16,208 nt of DNA from Saprospiraceae bacterium (GTDB lineage Bacteria > Bacteroidota > Bacteroidia > Chitinophagales > Saprospiraceae): assembly GCA_027031145.1 (NCBI GenBank), contig JALVEG010000079.1, positions 1 to 16,208 on the forward strand, in the 5' to 3' direction. Shown here in pieces: positions 7,644-14,428 of the stretch; the stretch's first letter is position 1; every line of letters begins with the position of its first letter. A program made the position numbers and the translations under genes. The notes below the pieces were generated by a model. The model was not told the DNA's origin. It saw nothing but the letters and a program-made list of their open reading frames with translations, and did no database searches.

Positions 7644-9134
7644 ATGGAAAATAAATTATACGTTTATAATAGCAAAACAAGAAAAAAAGAGCTTTTTGAG
7701 CCTATAAATCCCGGACATGTGGGTATGTATGTATGCGGTCCTACTGTTTACAATGAAGTACACCTTGGCAATGTAAGAACATTTGTGAGTTTTGATGTGA
7801 TCTATCGTTACCTCAAATATTCGGGATACAAAGTTAGATACGTGAGAAATATTACCGATGTGGGACATCTGACCGAAAGCGGTGAGGACAAAGTCTTGAA
7901 AAGAGCTAAACTGGAACAATTGGAACCAATGGAACTGGTTCAAAAATATACGAATATGTTTCATGAGATGATGAGCATTTTCAATACTTTGAATCCTGAC
8001 ATTGAACCCAGGGCTACAGGACATTTGATAGAGCAAATGGAAATGGTGCAGGAGATCCTGGATAATGGTTATGCTTATGAAAAGAACGGTTCGGTATATT
8101 TTGACACATTGAAATTCAACGATGATTACAAATCTTACGGTAAATTGTCGGGACGTAAGATAGATGAACTTCTTACCGAAACAAGAGATGATCTGAAAAA
8201 TCAGGATGAAAAACGTCATGCTTCAGATTTTGCCATCTGGATGAAAGCTTCCGATGAACATATAATGAAATGGAATTCTCCATGGTCGGTAGGATTTCCC
8301 GGTTGGCATCTTGAATGTTCGGTAATGAGTACAAAATATCTTGGGGAAACATTTGATATTCACGGTGGAGGGAACGATCTGAAATTTCCTCATCATGAAA
8401 ATGAAATAGCTCAAAATATAGGAGCGCGTGGAGTTGAACCCGTCAAATATTGGCTGCACAGTAATATGTTGCTCATGAATGGCAGAAAAATGTCAAAGAG
8501 TGACGGTAATACCATCTCTCCTTATGAATTGTTCACAGGTGAAAGTCCTCATGTTTCCAAAGGATATAGTCCGATGGCAGTGAGATTTTTTATGTTGCAG
8601 TCGCATTACAGAAGTACTTTGGACCTTACCGATCAGGCAATGCAAGCTGCTGAAAAAGGGTACAAAAAACTGATGGATGCTGCACATATCCTGAATTCGA
8701 TGGAACATCCCGGGAAAGGAGAAGTTACAGATAAAGATAAAAAAATATTGAGTATTCTTGAGGCGATGGAAAATGATATGAATGATGATTTTAATACTCC
8801 TAAAGCACTTGCAGATACTTTTGAACTGGTAAATTATATCAATAAACTTAAAGATGGTCATCTGGACTTCAAAGAGATCTCAGTTGATACTTTTAATAAA
8901 ATGAAGGATACATTTGTAAGTTTTGTATACGATGTATTTGGGTTTAGAAAAGAAGCGGCAGGTGATGACAAAGGAATGTTTGAAGGAATGGTAGAATTGT
9001 TGATCACTATCAGAAATGAAGCCAGGGCAAATAAAGACTGGGCTACATCCGATCTGATCAGAGATAAATTGAAAGAAATAGGCATTCAATTAAAGGATGG
9101 TAAAGATGGGACCAGTTGGTCAAAAGTAGGGTAA
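7644..9134 (+). CDS. cysS: Cysteinyl-tRNA synthetase
   Basis: A 496-residue class I aminoacyl-tRNA synthetase that charges tRNA-Cys in the cytoplasm. MYVCGPTVYNEVHLGNVRTF (28-47) holds the zinc ligand Cys31 and the HIGH-type motif HLGN (40-43). The other zinc ligands correspond to Cys225 (HLECSVM), His250 and Glu254 (FPHHENE). GGGNDLKFPH and the KMSKS loop KMSKSDGN (282-289) are intact. The C-terminal helical domain and the end VELLITIRNEARANKDWATS are characteristic of the family. Length matches bacterial CysRS. The gene is alone on its strand, with a promoter-like box upstream and over 1 kb of non-coding repeats downstream. Nothing is odd in the coding sequence. Confidence 0.98.
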   Translation: MENKLYVYNSKTRKKELFEPINPGHVGMYVCGPTVYNEVHLGNVRTFVSFDVIYRYLKYSGYKVRYVRNITDVGHLTESGEDKVLKRAKLEQLEPMELVQKYTNMFHEMMSIFNTLNPDIEPRATGHLIEQMEMVQEILDNGYAYEKNGSVYFDTLKFNDDYKSYGKLSGRKIDELLTETRDDLKNQDEKRHASDFAIWMKASDEHIMKWNSPWSVGFPGWHLECSVMSTKYLGETFDIHGGGNDLKFPHHENEIAQNIGARGVEPVKYWLHSNMLLMNGRKMSKSDGNTISPYELFTGESPHVSKGYSPMAVRFFMLQSHYRSTLDLTDQAMQAAEKGYKKLMDAAHILNSMEHPGKGEVTDKDKKILSILEAMENDMNDDFNTPKALADTFELVNYINKLKDGHLDFKEISVDTFNKMKDTFVSFVYDVFGFRKEAAGDDKGMFEGMVELLITIRNEARANKDWATSDLIRDKLKEIGIQLKDGKDGTSWSKVG

Positions 9135-9190
9135 TGGTGTTTTTTTGTTCGTTATTCTGTGTTTGGTGTTTTGAAGCGTGTGGCTTGGAC

Positions 9191-9208
9191 TGTCAAATTT
9201 ATTTGACA
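9191..9208. repeat. Perfect 8-bp inverted repeat after cysS
   Basis: TGTCAAAT and ATTTGACA flank TT, 56 bp after the cysS stop. The downstream side is A-rich and no T-run follows on either strand, so it is not a standard intrinsic terminator. It may be a gene-end hairpin or a protein-binding palindrome. Confidence 0.4.
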
Positions 9209-9234
9209 AAAAATGTAGTTTTGGGGAAATAAAA

Positions 9235-9548
9235 AGCCTCGTTAGAGGCGATCCCGCAGTACTGCAGGATGGTTGCAATAACAGATAAGAGCTGCTTCGA
9301 GCCCCAGAGGGGCGACATTATGGTAAAACGGAGAAATGAGACTACTTATCTATTTGGGAAGTATGTTTGATGAGAGGCCGGGAGACCTTCATCTGGGAGA
9401 GTGGTACAAGGGAAGGATTTAGTTGGTGTTGAGAATTCTTGAATACCGATTAACCCCGATACGCTAAAGCTACAGAGCAGGCGAATGCCGATTTTAGAAA
9501 GTTTGGAAGCGAGGTCAGAGACACTCGCTTATCAGTGGGGTGATAAAA
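9235..9548. repeat. Composite intergenic repeat, tandem unit A (partly decayed)
   Basis: The unit starts with the parts seen at 2369-2458: GCCTC-GTTA-GAGGC (9236-9249), ATCCCGCAGTACTGCAGGAT (9251-9270, a 20-bp palindrome with one mismatched pair) and GCCCC-AGA-GGGGC (9301-9313) followed by GACATTATGGTA. A decayed version of the long stem begins near 9350 (TATTTGGGAAGTATGTTTGA). The unit ends with AAGCGAG...CTCGCTT (9507-9513 and 9524-9530) and ATCAGTGGGG. Between about 9370 and 9480 is GC-richer sequence I do not recognise. No coding potential is evident. Confidence 0.7.
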
Positions 9549-9768
9549 AGCCCCAGAGGGGCGACATTATGGTAGAAACGGAGAACGTTACCTCTTGCCT
9601 ATTTTGGCAGTATTTTTGTGGCGATAGCAAACAAAAATAGTGACAAAATGAAAGGGTAGCAAAACTGTCTGAATTAGGATTTACCCCGTTGAATATTATT
9701 CTACGGAGTGAATGATTTTAGAAGTGGAAAAGCGAGGTAAAAGACATTCGCTTATCAGGGGGTCTTTA
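9549..9768. repeat. Composite intergenic repeat, tandem unit B (four hairpins)
   Basis: This is a second, better preserved unit directly after unit A. It contains GCCCC-AGA-GGGGC (9550-9562) plus GACATTATGGTAG, and a long stem with ATTTTG 9601-9606 and CAAAAT 9644-9649 enclosing ATTTTTGT 9612-9619 and ACAAAAAT 9631-9638. ACCCCGT 9683-9689 pairs with ACGGAGT 9703-9709 (one mismatch) around GAATA-T-TATTC. AAGCGA 9730-9735 pairs with TCGCTT 9748-9753, followed by ATCAGGGGG. The order of parts matches unit A, and the first two parts match the second half of the copy at 2369-2522. Confidence 0.75.
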
Positions 9769-9803
9769 AAATAGACTTCCGGGATAGTGGTTGATTGCGA
9801 ATC

Positions 9804-9849
9804 GCCTTCGCCAAGGTCTTCGCCAAAGGCTACGACCGTCGGCGAAGGC
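9804..9849. repeat. GC-rich 9-bp inverted repeat
   Basis: GCCTTCGCC (9804-9812) and GGCGAAGGC (9841-9849) are perfect complements around a 28-base spacer that itself contains CTTCGCC. GATTGCG appears on both sides (9793-9799 and 9856-9862). This GC-rich patch contrasts with the AT-rich surroundings and abuts the nested palindrome to its right. Confidence 0.5.
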
Positions 9850-9852
9850 TTC

Positions 9853-10142
9853 GGCGATTGCGATAAGGATGGTAAGGGAGCCGACGATAGTGCGCCACGC
9901 AAGAAATAACTACATATATATGCTTGATCTTTTTTATTTATACTTCGTTGAAGAACCTCGCAAATAGCTAAGGCTATTCACGAGAACCTTCGTCTTGTCT
10001 AAATAAAAAATAGCTTCGCCTGGTATATACATTTATTTCTTGCGTGGCGCACTTGGAGGCTGTCCCGACGGCAGGAGGGACGGAACCCCTGAACAGCCTG
10101 GTGACGGCTGCGTTTGCAATTGTGCATGGCCCGGCAATCGCC
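9853..10142. repeat. 290-bp nested palindromic element
   Basis: Four stems are nested around one centre. The outer pair is GGCGATTGC 9853-9861 with GCAATCGCC 10134-10142. A perfect 21-bp pair follows at 9889-9909 and 10033-10053 (core GTGCGCCACGCAAGAAATAA). Next is a perfect 11-bp pair TTTTTTATTTA 9930-9940 with TAAATAAAAAA 10000-10010. The apex is CTCG-CA-AATAGC (9957-9968) facing GCTATT-CA-CGAG (9973-9984) with loop TAAG. On the right flank GGCTGT...ACAGCC with inner GTCCC...GGGAC (about 10057-10098) can form a side hairpin. No transposase or convincing open frame is present. It ends 32 bp before the M28 peptidase start codon. It could be a non-autonomous mobile element or a structured RNA; the sequence does not decide. 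Confidence 0.78.
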
Positions 10143-10174
10143 CAAATAAAAATTATTAACAAAAATTAAATGAT

Positions 10175-11173
10175 ATGAAAAATCTAAAATTCACTTTAAT
10201 ACTTTTTTTATCTTTGATAATAGCCTTTCCGTCCTGCAAAAAGGATGAAAAAGTGAAATCTGCAACAGAGAAGAATCATGAACGGAAAAAATCAGTAAAA
10301 ATACCTGTTTTCAACGGTGATTCTGCTTATGCTTTTGTGAAAAAACAAGTGGATTTCGGTCCAAGGGTTACAGGTAGTGAAGCATATAAAAAAGCCAGAA
10401 AATGGTTTATCGATAAATTCAAATCTTATGGTGCCGATGTAGAGGTACAAAAATTTAAAGCCAACTTTGCAAACGGGACCAAAGCTGATGCGGCAAATAT
10501 TATCGCACATTTCAACCCGGGAAAAAAGAGAAAAGTGATAATAGCATCACACTATGATTCAAGATATATGGCGGAAAAAGACCCTGATCCGGAATTGAAG
10601 AATAAACCTATTGATGGCGCTGATGACGGAGCCAGTGGAGTAGGTGTAATCTTTGAAATCGCAAGATTATTAAAAGAAAATCCTTTGGATATGTCGGTGG
10701 ATCTTATTTTGTTCGATGCCGAAGATAATGGAAATGATAAGGAAGATGAAACTTGGTGCCTCGGATCTCAATATTGGTCTAAAAAAGCGGCTCAATCGGG
10801 ATATAAAGCTGATTTTGGGATATTGCTGGATATGGTCGGAGCAAAAAATGCTTTATTTCCAAAAGAAAATAATTCCAAACAATATGCCGGTCCGGTACAG
10901 GATGTGATCTGGAATCTCGCAGCCAATATGGGATACGGAGATCTATTTGCCAATATTCAAAGAGGAAATATAAACGATGATCATTATTATGTCAATAAAG
11001 TTGCCAGGATCCCAATGGTAGATATTATCAATATTCCTGATGCACAAAAAGGATTTGGATCATATCATCACACACACAAAGATAATATCAATATAATAGA
11101 TAAAAACACTCTTCGCAGAACGGGGCAGGTTGTGATTGCAGTTATGTACAAATATGCATCCGATGATCTATGA
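10175..11173 (+). CDS. Lipoprotein M28-family zinc peptidase / glutaminyl-cyclase-like enzyme
   Basis: 332 residues. The N-terminus has a lipobox with Cys21 (IIAFPSC-KKDE), so it is a predicted lipoprotein. The fold follows M28 peptidases and glutaminyl-peptide cyclotransferases: VIIASHYDSR (121-130, His126/Asp128), DGADDGASG (147-155, Asp151 as metal ligand), LILFDAEDNG (177-186, Glu183), LLDMVGAKNALFP (217-229) and GSYHHTHKDN (295-304, His299 as metal ligand). HYDSR, LDMVGAKN and HHTxxDN are closer to the cyclotransferase branch than to classic aminopeptidases, so it may form N-terminal pyroglutamate; peptidase activity is the alternative. Its TGA overlaps the ATG of the next gene, implying coupled translation. 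The start sits right after the nested palindrome, and no TAnnTTTG box was found between them. Confidence 0.87.
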   Translation: MKNLKFTLILFLSLIIAFPSCKKDEKVKSATEKNHERKKSVKIPVFNGDSAYAFVKKQVDFGPRVTGSEAYKKARKWFIDKFKSYGADVEVQKFKANFANGTKADAANIIAHFNPGKKRKVIIASHYDSRYMAEKDPDPELKNKPIDGADDGASGVGVIFEIARLLKENPLDMSVDLILFDAEDNGNDKEDETWCLGSQYWSKKAAQSGYKADFGILLDMVGAKNALFPKENNSKQYAGPVQDVIWNLAANMGYGDLFANIQRGNINDDHYYVNKVARIPMVDIINIPDAQKGFGSYHHTHKDNINIIDKNTLRRTGQVVIAVMYKYASDDL

Positions 11174-11958
11174 TTTTTATTAAAAAAATATTTATTTTAT
11201 TTATTTTTATTCCTGTTTTTTCATTCGGGCAAAATCCCGGTATGAGTGATAAAAATATTTTAATACAAAAAGGTATTATTTATAAGAAAGAGTTTTCTCT
11301 AGAAGCAAAATTTCATACTCTTGGATTTGCTCTGGGTTACAACAGGGAAACTATTTCCACATATTACCTTACAAAATATTATCATTTTGATATCGGATAT
11401 CTCAAATCCATTAAAGAAAAAAGAAATAATTTAGTGATAACAGGGATCACTATTTACAATTATTATTCTTATGGCAAGAGGAATTATTTTTTTCCAGTAA
11501 GAATGGGTATGGGTTTCAAAAAATATCTTTCCGAAAAAGAAGCTTATCATGGTGTTGCTATCGGATATTCATTGGAAGGAGGTATGACATTAGGTGTACT
11601 TAAACCATATTTTTTAGTTGTCAGAACGAAGGATGGAGAAAATAATGTTTTTTATAAAACAATAAAATACACTGAAGAAAACAGGGATCTTTTTATTGAT
11701 GAAAATTTAATATTTGACAGAAGTTCTTTTTTCAAAGGATTTGACCAGTTAAGTATGGTTCCGGGTATTCATGTCAATGCAGCTGTTCATTATGCATTAA
11801 AAGCATACGAAAAACCTGTTTATGCAATTGAGACAGGAATAATGTTGGATGCATTTATCAAAAGGGTGCCAATAATGGTCGAAACGGAAAATTTCAAAAA
11901 CAAATCACTTTTTATCAATGTTTATATTAATATTCAATTGGGTAACAGGTGGAATTGA
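11170..11958 (+). CDS. Uncharacterised exported, probably outer-membrane protein
   Basis: 262 residues with a signal peptide (1-20, MIFIKKIFILFIFIPVFSFG, mature from Gln21). The mature part alternates aromatic and glycine-rich segments (FHTLGFALGYN, YHGVAIGYSLEGGMTLGVLK, IYNYYSYGKRNYFF) and ends LFINVYINIQLGNRWN, which suggests beta strands of a membrane barrel with a terminal aromatic/Trp signal. I know of no assigned function; similar proteins are, from memory, widespread in Bacteroidota, often near lipA. The ATG lies inside the stop codon of the M28 gene (ATGA overlap), so the two proteins are probably made together and may act together in the envelope. An interaction is inference only. 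Confidence 0.82.
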   Translation: MIFIKKIFILFIFIPVFSFGQNPGMSDKNILIQKGIIYKKEFSLEAKFHTLGFALGYNRETISTYYLTKYYHFDIGYLKSIKEKRNNLVITGITIYNYYSYGKRNYFFPVRMGMGFKKYLSEKEAYHGVAIGYSLEGGMTLGVLKPYFLVVRTKDGENNVFYKTIKYTEENRDLFIDENLIFDRSSFFKGFDQLSMVPGIHVNAAVHYALKAYEKPVYAIETGIMLDAFIKRVPIMVETENFKNKSLFINVYINIQLGNRWN

Positions 11959-11978
11959 TTCAGTGAAAAATAAGTAAA

Positions 11979-12023
11979 TACTCAGGTAGAGTGCTTTTTC
12001 AATCAAAATGACTCTCCTGAGTA
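11979..12023 (+). promoter_or_regulatory. Hairpin spanning the proposed lipA start codon
   Basis: TACTCAGGTAGAGT (11979-11992) pairs with ACTCTCCTGAGTA (12011-12023): 13 pairs with one bulged T. The 18-base loop ends with the ATG at 12008-12010. The left arm alone can also form a short ACTC/GAGT stem followed by GCTTTTT. It may be a terminator of the upstream gene, a translation-control hairpin, or a sign that lipA starts further down at GTG 12044. Confidence 0.5.
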
Positions 12024-12901
12024 CTTACAAAAATAATAACAGAGTGCAAACAACAAAAAATAAAAGAGAGAGAAAACCTTCATGGTTAAAAGTTAAATTG
12101 CCTTTAGGTTCTTCATACAGACAGGTAAAACATACCGTCGATCATTATAATCTTCATACTATTTGTCAAAGTGGTAATTGTCCTAATATGGGTGAATGCT
12201 GGACAGCAGGAACTGCAACATTTATGATCCTTGGCAATATTTGTACAAGAAGTTGCAGGTTTTGTGCAGTAAAAACAGGAAAACCTACGGAATATGATAT
12301 CGATGAACCCCGAAGAGTTGCAGAAGCCATTAAACTCATGGGTGTCAAACATGCAGTTATCACTTCTGTCAACAGGGATGAACTTGTGGATAAAGGTGCA
12401 CAAATATGGCATAATACGGTAGTGGAAATAAAAAGACTGAATCCTGATACTACTGTTGAAACGTTGATACCTGAAGTAAAAGAAGATTGGAATGCTCTTG
12501 AATTGATGATAAATGCAGGGCAGGAAATCGTTTCCCACAATCTCGAAACCGTAAAAAGTTTATTTCCTTCAATCCAATCCCAATCCAACTATCAAAGAAG
12601 TCTGGATCAGATAAAAAGGATCCGTGATTTTGGTAAAAGAACAAAATCCGGTATTATGGTCGGTTTGGGAGAAGCCATGGAAGAAGTATATGAATTGATG
12701 GATGATCTTTTGGAACACGGATGCCAGATACTTACAATAGGACAATATTTGCAACCTACTTTTGATCATGCACCCATAGTGGAATATGTACATCCCGATA
12801 TATTTGCTATGTACAAAGAAATGGGATTACAAAAAGGTTTTGAGTATGTGGAAAGCGGTCCGTTGGTAAGGTCTTCTTATCATGCTGAAAGGCAGTTGTG
12901 A
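12008..12901 (+). CDS. lipA: Lipoyl synthase (radical SAM)
   Basis: A 297-residue enzyme that inserts two sulfurs into protein-bound octanoyl groups to make lipoyl cofactors for 2-oxoacid dehydrogenases and the glycine cleavage system. The auxiliary cluster motif CQSGNCPNMGEC gives Cys53, 58 and 64. The radical-SAM motif CTRSCRFC gives Cys79, 83 and 86. The RSSY sequence near the C-terminus (288-291) supplies the serine ligand known in the family. All catalytic features are intact. The ATG at 12008 gives about 12 extra N-terminal residues and lies in a hairpin; GTG 12044 would give VQTTKNKRERKPSWLKVKLP, close to where other LipA proteins begin, so the start is uncertain. No lipB is visible in this window. 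Confidence 0.96.
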   Translation: MTLLSTYKNNNRVQTTKNKRERKPSWLKVKLPLGSSYRQVKHTVDHYNLHTICQSGNCPNMGECWTAGTATFMILGNICTRSCRFCAVKTGKPTEYDIDEPRRVAEAIKLMGVKHAVITSVNRDELVDKGAQIWHNTVVEIKRLNPDTTVETLIPEVKEDWNALELMINAGQEIVSHNLETVKSLFPSIQSQSNYQRSLDQIKRIRDFGKRTKSGIMVGLGEAMEEVYELMDDLLEHGCQILTIGQYLQPTFDHAPIVEYVHPDIFAMYKEMGLQKGFEYVESGPLVRSSYHAERQL

Positions 12902-12945
12902 TATTGGTAACCCCATTTTCTTTATAGGCAAAGTTTCTAGAAGGT

Positions 12946-13037
12946 GGGGGCATTTCATTTTTTCGCATTGCGGGTTGGGTTCTCCTTTAGGAGTTAGAGG
13001 CGAGTTGTGGAAAAAAGAAAAAATGAAATGTACCCCC
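12946..13037 (+). repeat. MITE-like palindromic element, copy 2
   Basis: The ends GGGGG-CATTTCATTTTTTC (12946-12964) and GAAAAAATGAAATG-TA-CCCCC (13017-13037) are inverted repeats with a 2-base bulge; the core has CTCCTTTAGGAG at 12982-12993. Read on this strand it matches the reverse complement of 3370-3458 nearly throughout. Directly outside the ends stand AGAAGGT (12939-12945) and AGAAGTT (13038-13044), 6 of 7 bases alike, as expected of a target-site duplication. It separates lipA from the ORF6N gene. Confidence 0.85.
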
Positions 13038-13073
13038 AGAAGTTGATGGGTTATTTAAAAAGAAAAAAACATC

Positions 13074-13081
13074 TATATTTG
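13074..13081 (+). promoter_or_regulatory. Putative promoter of the ORF6N gene, -7 box TATATTTG
   Basis: TATATTTG fully matches TAnnTTTG and stands 4 bases before the ATG at 13086. If transcription starts at the usual distance, the mRNA would begin at or next to the start codon, i.e. leaderless. No strong -33 box was seen. Confidence 0.55.
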
Positions 13082-13085
13082 CACA

Positions 13086-13628
13086 ATGGAGAAGAATAAA
13101 CCAATAATACCTGATGAAGTTCTGATGTCAAAGATTTATCTTATCAGAAACCAAAAAGTTATGTTGGACAGGGATTTGGCAGAACTATATGGAGTAGAAA
13201 CCAGAAGATTAAAAGAGCAAGTTAGAAGAAATATTGAACGCTTTCCCGAAGATTTCATGTTTGAGATGACCAAAGAAGAGCTTAAAGAATGGAGGTCGCA
13301 ATTTGCGATATCCAATAGTGAAGTAATGGGGATGAGGCGTCCGCCTTTTGTATTTACTGAACACGGTGTTCTGATGTTATCAAGTGTTTTAAACAGCAAA
13401 AGAGCTATCAGTGTAAATATTCAAATCGTGAGAATATTTAGTAAAATGCGGCAACTGTTGTTAACACATAAAGATATCCTTTTGAAGTTGGAAAAAATGG
13501 AATATCTACAGGAACGACAAGGAGAAGACATTGAAGTTATATTTAAATATCTGGAACAACTATTAAAGAAGGATAAGGAGGAAGAAGCCCGGGAGAATCG
13601 GAAACGTATCGGTTTTAAAAAGCATTAA
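13086..13628 (+). CDS. ORF6N-domain protein (KilA-N-like, probable DNA binding)
   Basis: 180 residues. Residues about 6-93 form an ORF6N domain: IPDEVLMSKIYLIRNQKVML then DRDLAELYGVETRRLKEQVR, RRNIERFPEDFMFEMTKEEL, and the FTEHGVLMLSSVLNS segment. The domain is shared by phage antirepressor-like proteins and by many chromosomal proteins of Bacteroidota and is thought to bind DNA. The C-terminal part is helical and highly charged (LEKMEYLQERQGEDIEVIFK, then KKDKEEEARENRKR), probably for oligomerisation. The target and role are unknown; no phage genes are nearby. The GNAT gene starts 17 bp after its stop, so they are likely co-transcribed. Start choice agrees with the family N-terminus (IPDE). 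Confidence 0.88.
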   Translation: MEKNKPIIPDEVLMSKIYLIRNQKVMLDRDLAELYGVETRRLKEQVRRNIERFPEDFMFEMTKEELKEWRSQFAISNSEVMGMRRPPFVFTEHGVLMLSSVLNSKRAISVNIQIVRIFSKMRQLLLTHKDILLKLEKMEYLQERQGEDIEVIFKYLEQLLKKDKEEEARENRKRIGFKKH

Positions 13629-13645
13629 TCAGATAAAAATAAAAT

Positions 13646-14089
13646 ATGAAAATAACAATACGTAAAGCTAATAGAGAAGATTATTCTGTGATACTGGATT
13701 TGATAAAGGAGCTGGCTCTTTTTGAAAGAGCTCCTGAAAAAGTAATAAATACTGTTGAGAGAATGAATGAGGAAGATCAATATTTTGAGGCATTGGTCGC
13801 TGAGAAAGATGATGGTGAAATCGCAGGAATGGCTTTATACTTTTTTGCTTATTATACCTGGGTTGGAAAATCCCTTTATCTGGATGATCTGATAGTAAAA
13901 GAAAAATACAGGGGAAATAAAATCGGGACAAAACTTCTGGAAGAAATAATGGACATTGCAAAAAAAACAAAATGCAAAAGAGTTCGCTGGCAGGTTTTGG
14001 ACTGGAATACTCCCGCTATTGATTTTTATAAGGCTTATGGTGCTGATCTGGACGGGGAATGGATAAATTGTGATGTGGAAGGGTTTTAG
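13646..14089 (+). CDS. GNAT-family N-acetyltransferase, diamine/thialysine acetyltransferase-like
   Basis: 147 residues, the usual size for a single GNAT domain. It opens ITIRKANREDYSVILDLIKE, the typical first strand and helix. LYLDDLIVKEKYRGNKIGTK (78-97) holds the acetyl-CoA binding motif R89-G-N-K-I-G94, and VLDWNTPAIDFYKAYGA (117-133) is the C-terminal motif. FERAPEKV after helix 1 and the VLDWNxPAIxFY segment are shared with the spermidine/spermine (SSAT) and thialysine acetyltransferase branch, so a small amine or lysine analogue is the likely substrate; this is inference from similarity. It lies 17 bp behind the ORF6N gene and likely shares its transcript. Confidence 0.9.
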   Translation: MKITIRKANREDYSVILDLIKELALFERAPEKVINTVERMNEEDQYFEALVAEKDDGEIAGMALYFFAYYTWVGKSLYLDDLIVKEKYRGNKIGTKLLEEIMDIAKKTKCKRVRWQVLDWNTPAIDFYKAYGADLDGEWINCDVEGF

Positions 14090-14101
14090 CTTAGGATTAT
14101 T

Positions 14102-14128
14102 GCATTTCATTTTTGCAAAGCTGCCTCT
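14102..14128. repeat. Fragment resembling the end of the element at 3370 and 12946
   Basis: GCATTTCATTTTT (14102-14114) equals the terminal repeat of the two MITE-like copies but lacks their core and opposite end. TTTTTGCA..GCTGCCTC appears here and again about 25 bp later, so this is a short direct duplication at the edge of the next palindrome. Confidence 0.35.
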
Positions 14129-14132
14129 CTGC

Positions 14133-14374
14133 TTTTTTTTGCACCGCTGCCTCCCAGCCTCCTGTTTCTCCGTTTTACTCCGAAACCGGAGTAGCTGCCA
14201 ACCCCAAGTGAAACAATTTGCTTGTTTCACGGGGTAAACGCGCATTTCTCCCAACTGGAAAGTCGCGGGTTGCTACATCCCCCTATTTTTTTCTGGAATG
14301 AAATAGAAGAAAAACATAAGGGGGAGCGCAATGCATTAGTGGGTTGGCAGAGGGGGCGGCTGTGCAAAAAAAAA
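14133..14374. repeat. 242-bp imperfect inverted repeat with inner hairpins
   Basis: The outer arms are eight T plus GCACCGCTGCCTCC (14133-14154) and GGGGGCGGCTGTGC plus A-run (14352-14374), with about three mismatches. Inside are CTGCCAACCC 14195-14204 with GGGTTGGCAG 14341-14350 (perfect), and GTGAAACAA 14208-14216 with TTGTTTCAC 14222-14230 (perfect, loop TTTGC, CCCC and GGGG just outside). CCCCCT 14279-14284 pairs with AGGGGG 14319-14324, and ACTCCG-AAAC-CGGAGT lies near 14178-14193. Open frames here are short and unsupported. It fills much of the gap between the GNAT gene and the convergent EGF lipoprotein gene. Confidence 0.65.
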
Positions 14375-14428
14375 TCACAATCCTATCAATCCCAAAGTGA
14401 AAAATTTTCTCGCTCTATCCTCACCCCG

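Noticed and set aside
7656..8219. 187-codon open frame on the - strand over cysS
   Set aside because: Antisense to the conserved N-terminal half of CysRS; composition is that of a shadow frame.
9191..9208. Intrinsic terminator of cysS
   Set aside because: The stem is followed by A residues, not a T-run, on the cysS strand and has no T-run on the other strand.
9235..9768. CRISPR array
   Set aside because: Repeats are few, unequal in length and themselves hairpins in series; there are no regular unique spacers and no cas genes.
9696..9902. 68-codon Pro/Ser-rich open frame on the - strand
   Set aside because: It is a translation through repeat hairpins and the GC-rich patch, with no protein-like pattern.
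9890..10053. Group II intron starting GTGCG
   Set aside because: The 5' motif resembles GTGYG, but no domain V hairpin, AY end or reverse transcriptase is present, and the sequence is a nested inverted repeat.
9974..10162. 62-codon open frame on the - strand inside the nested palindrome
   Set aside because: Its sequence is set by the inverted-repeat arms; there is no start signal, family match or upstream promoter box.
12113..12538. Two 140-codon open frames on the - strand over lipA
   Set aside because: They are antisense to the cysteine-motif region of lipA and have no recognisable protein features.
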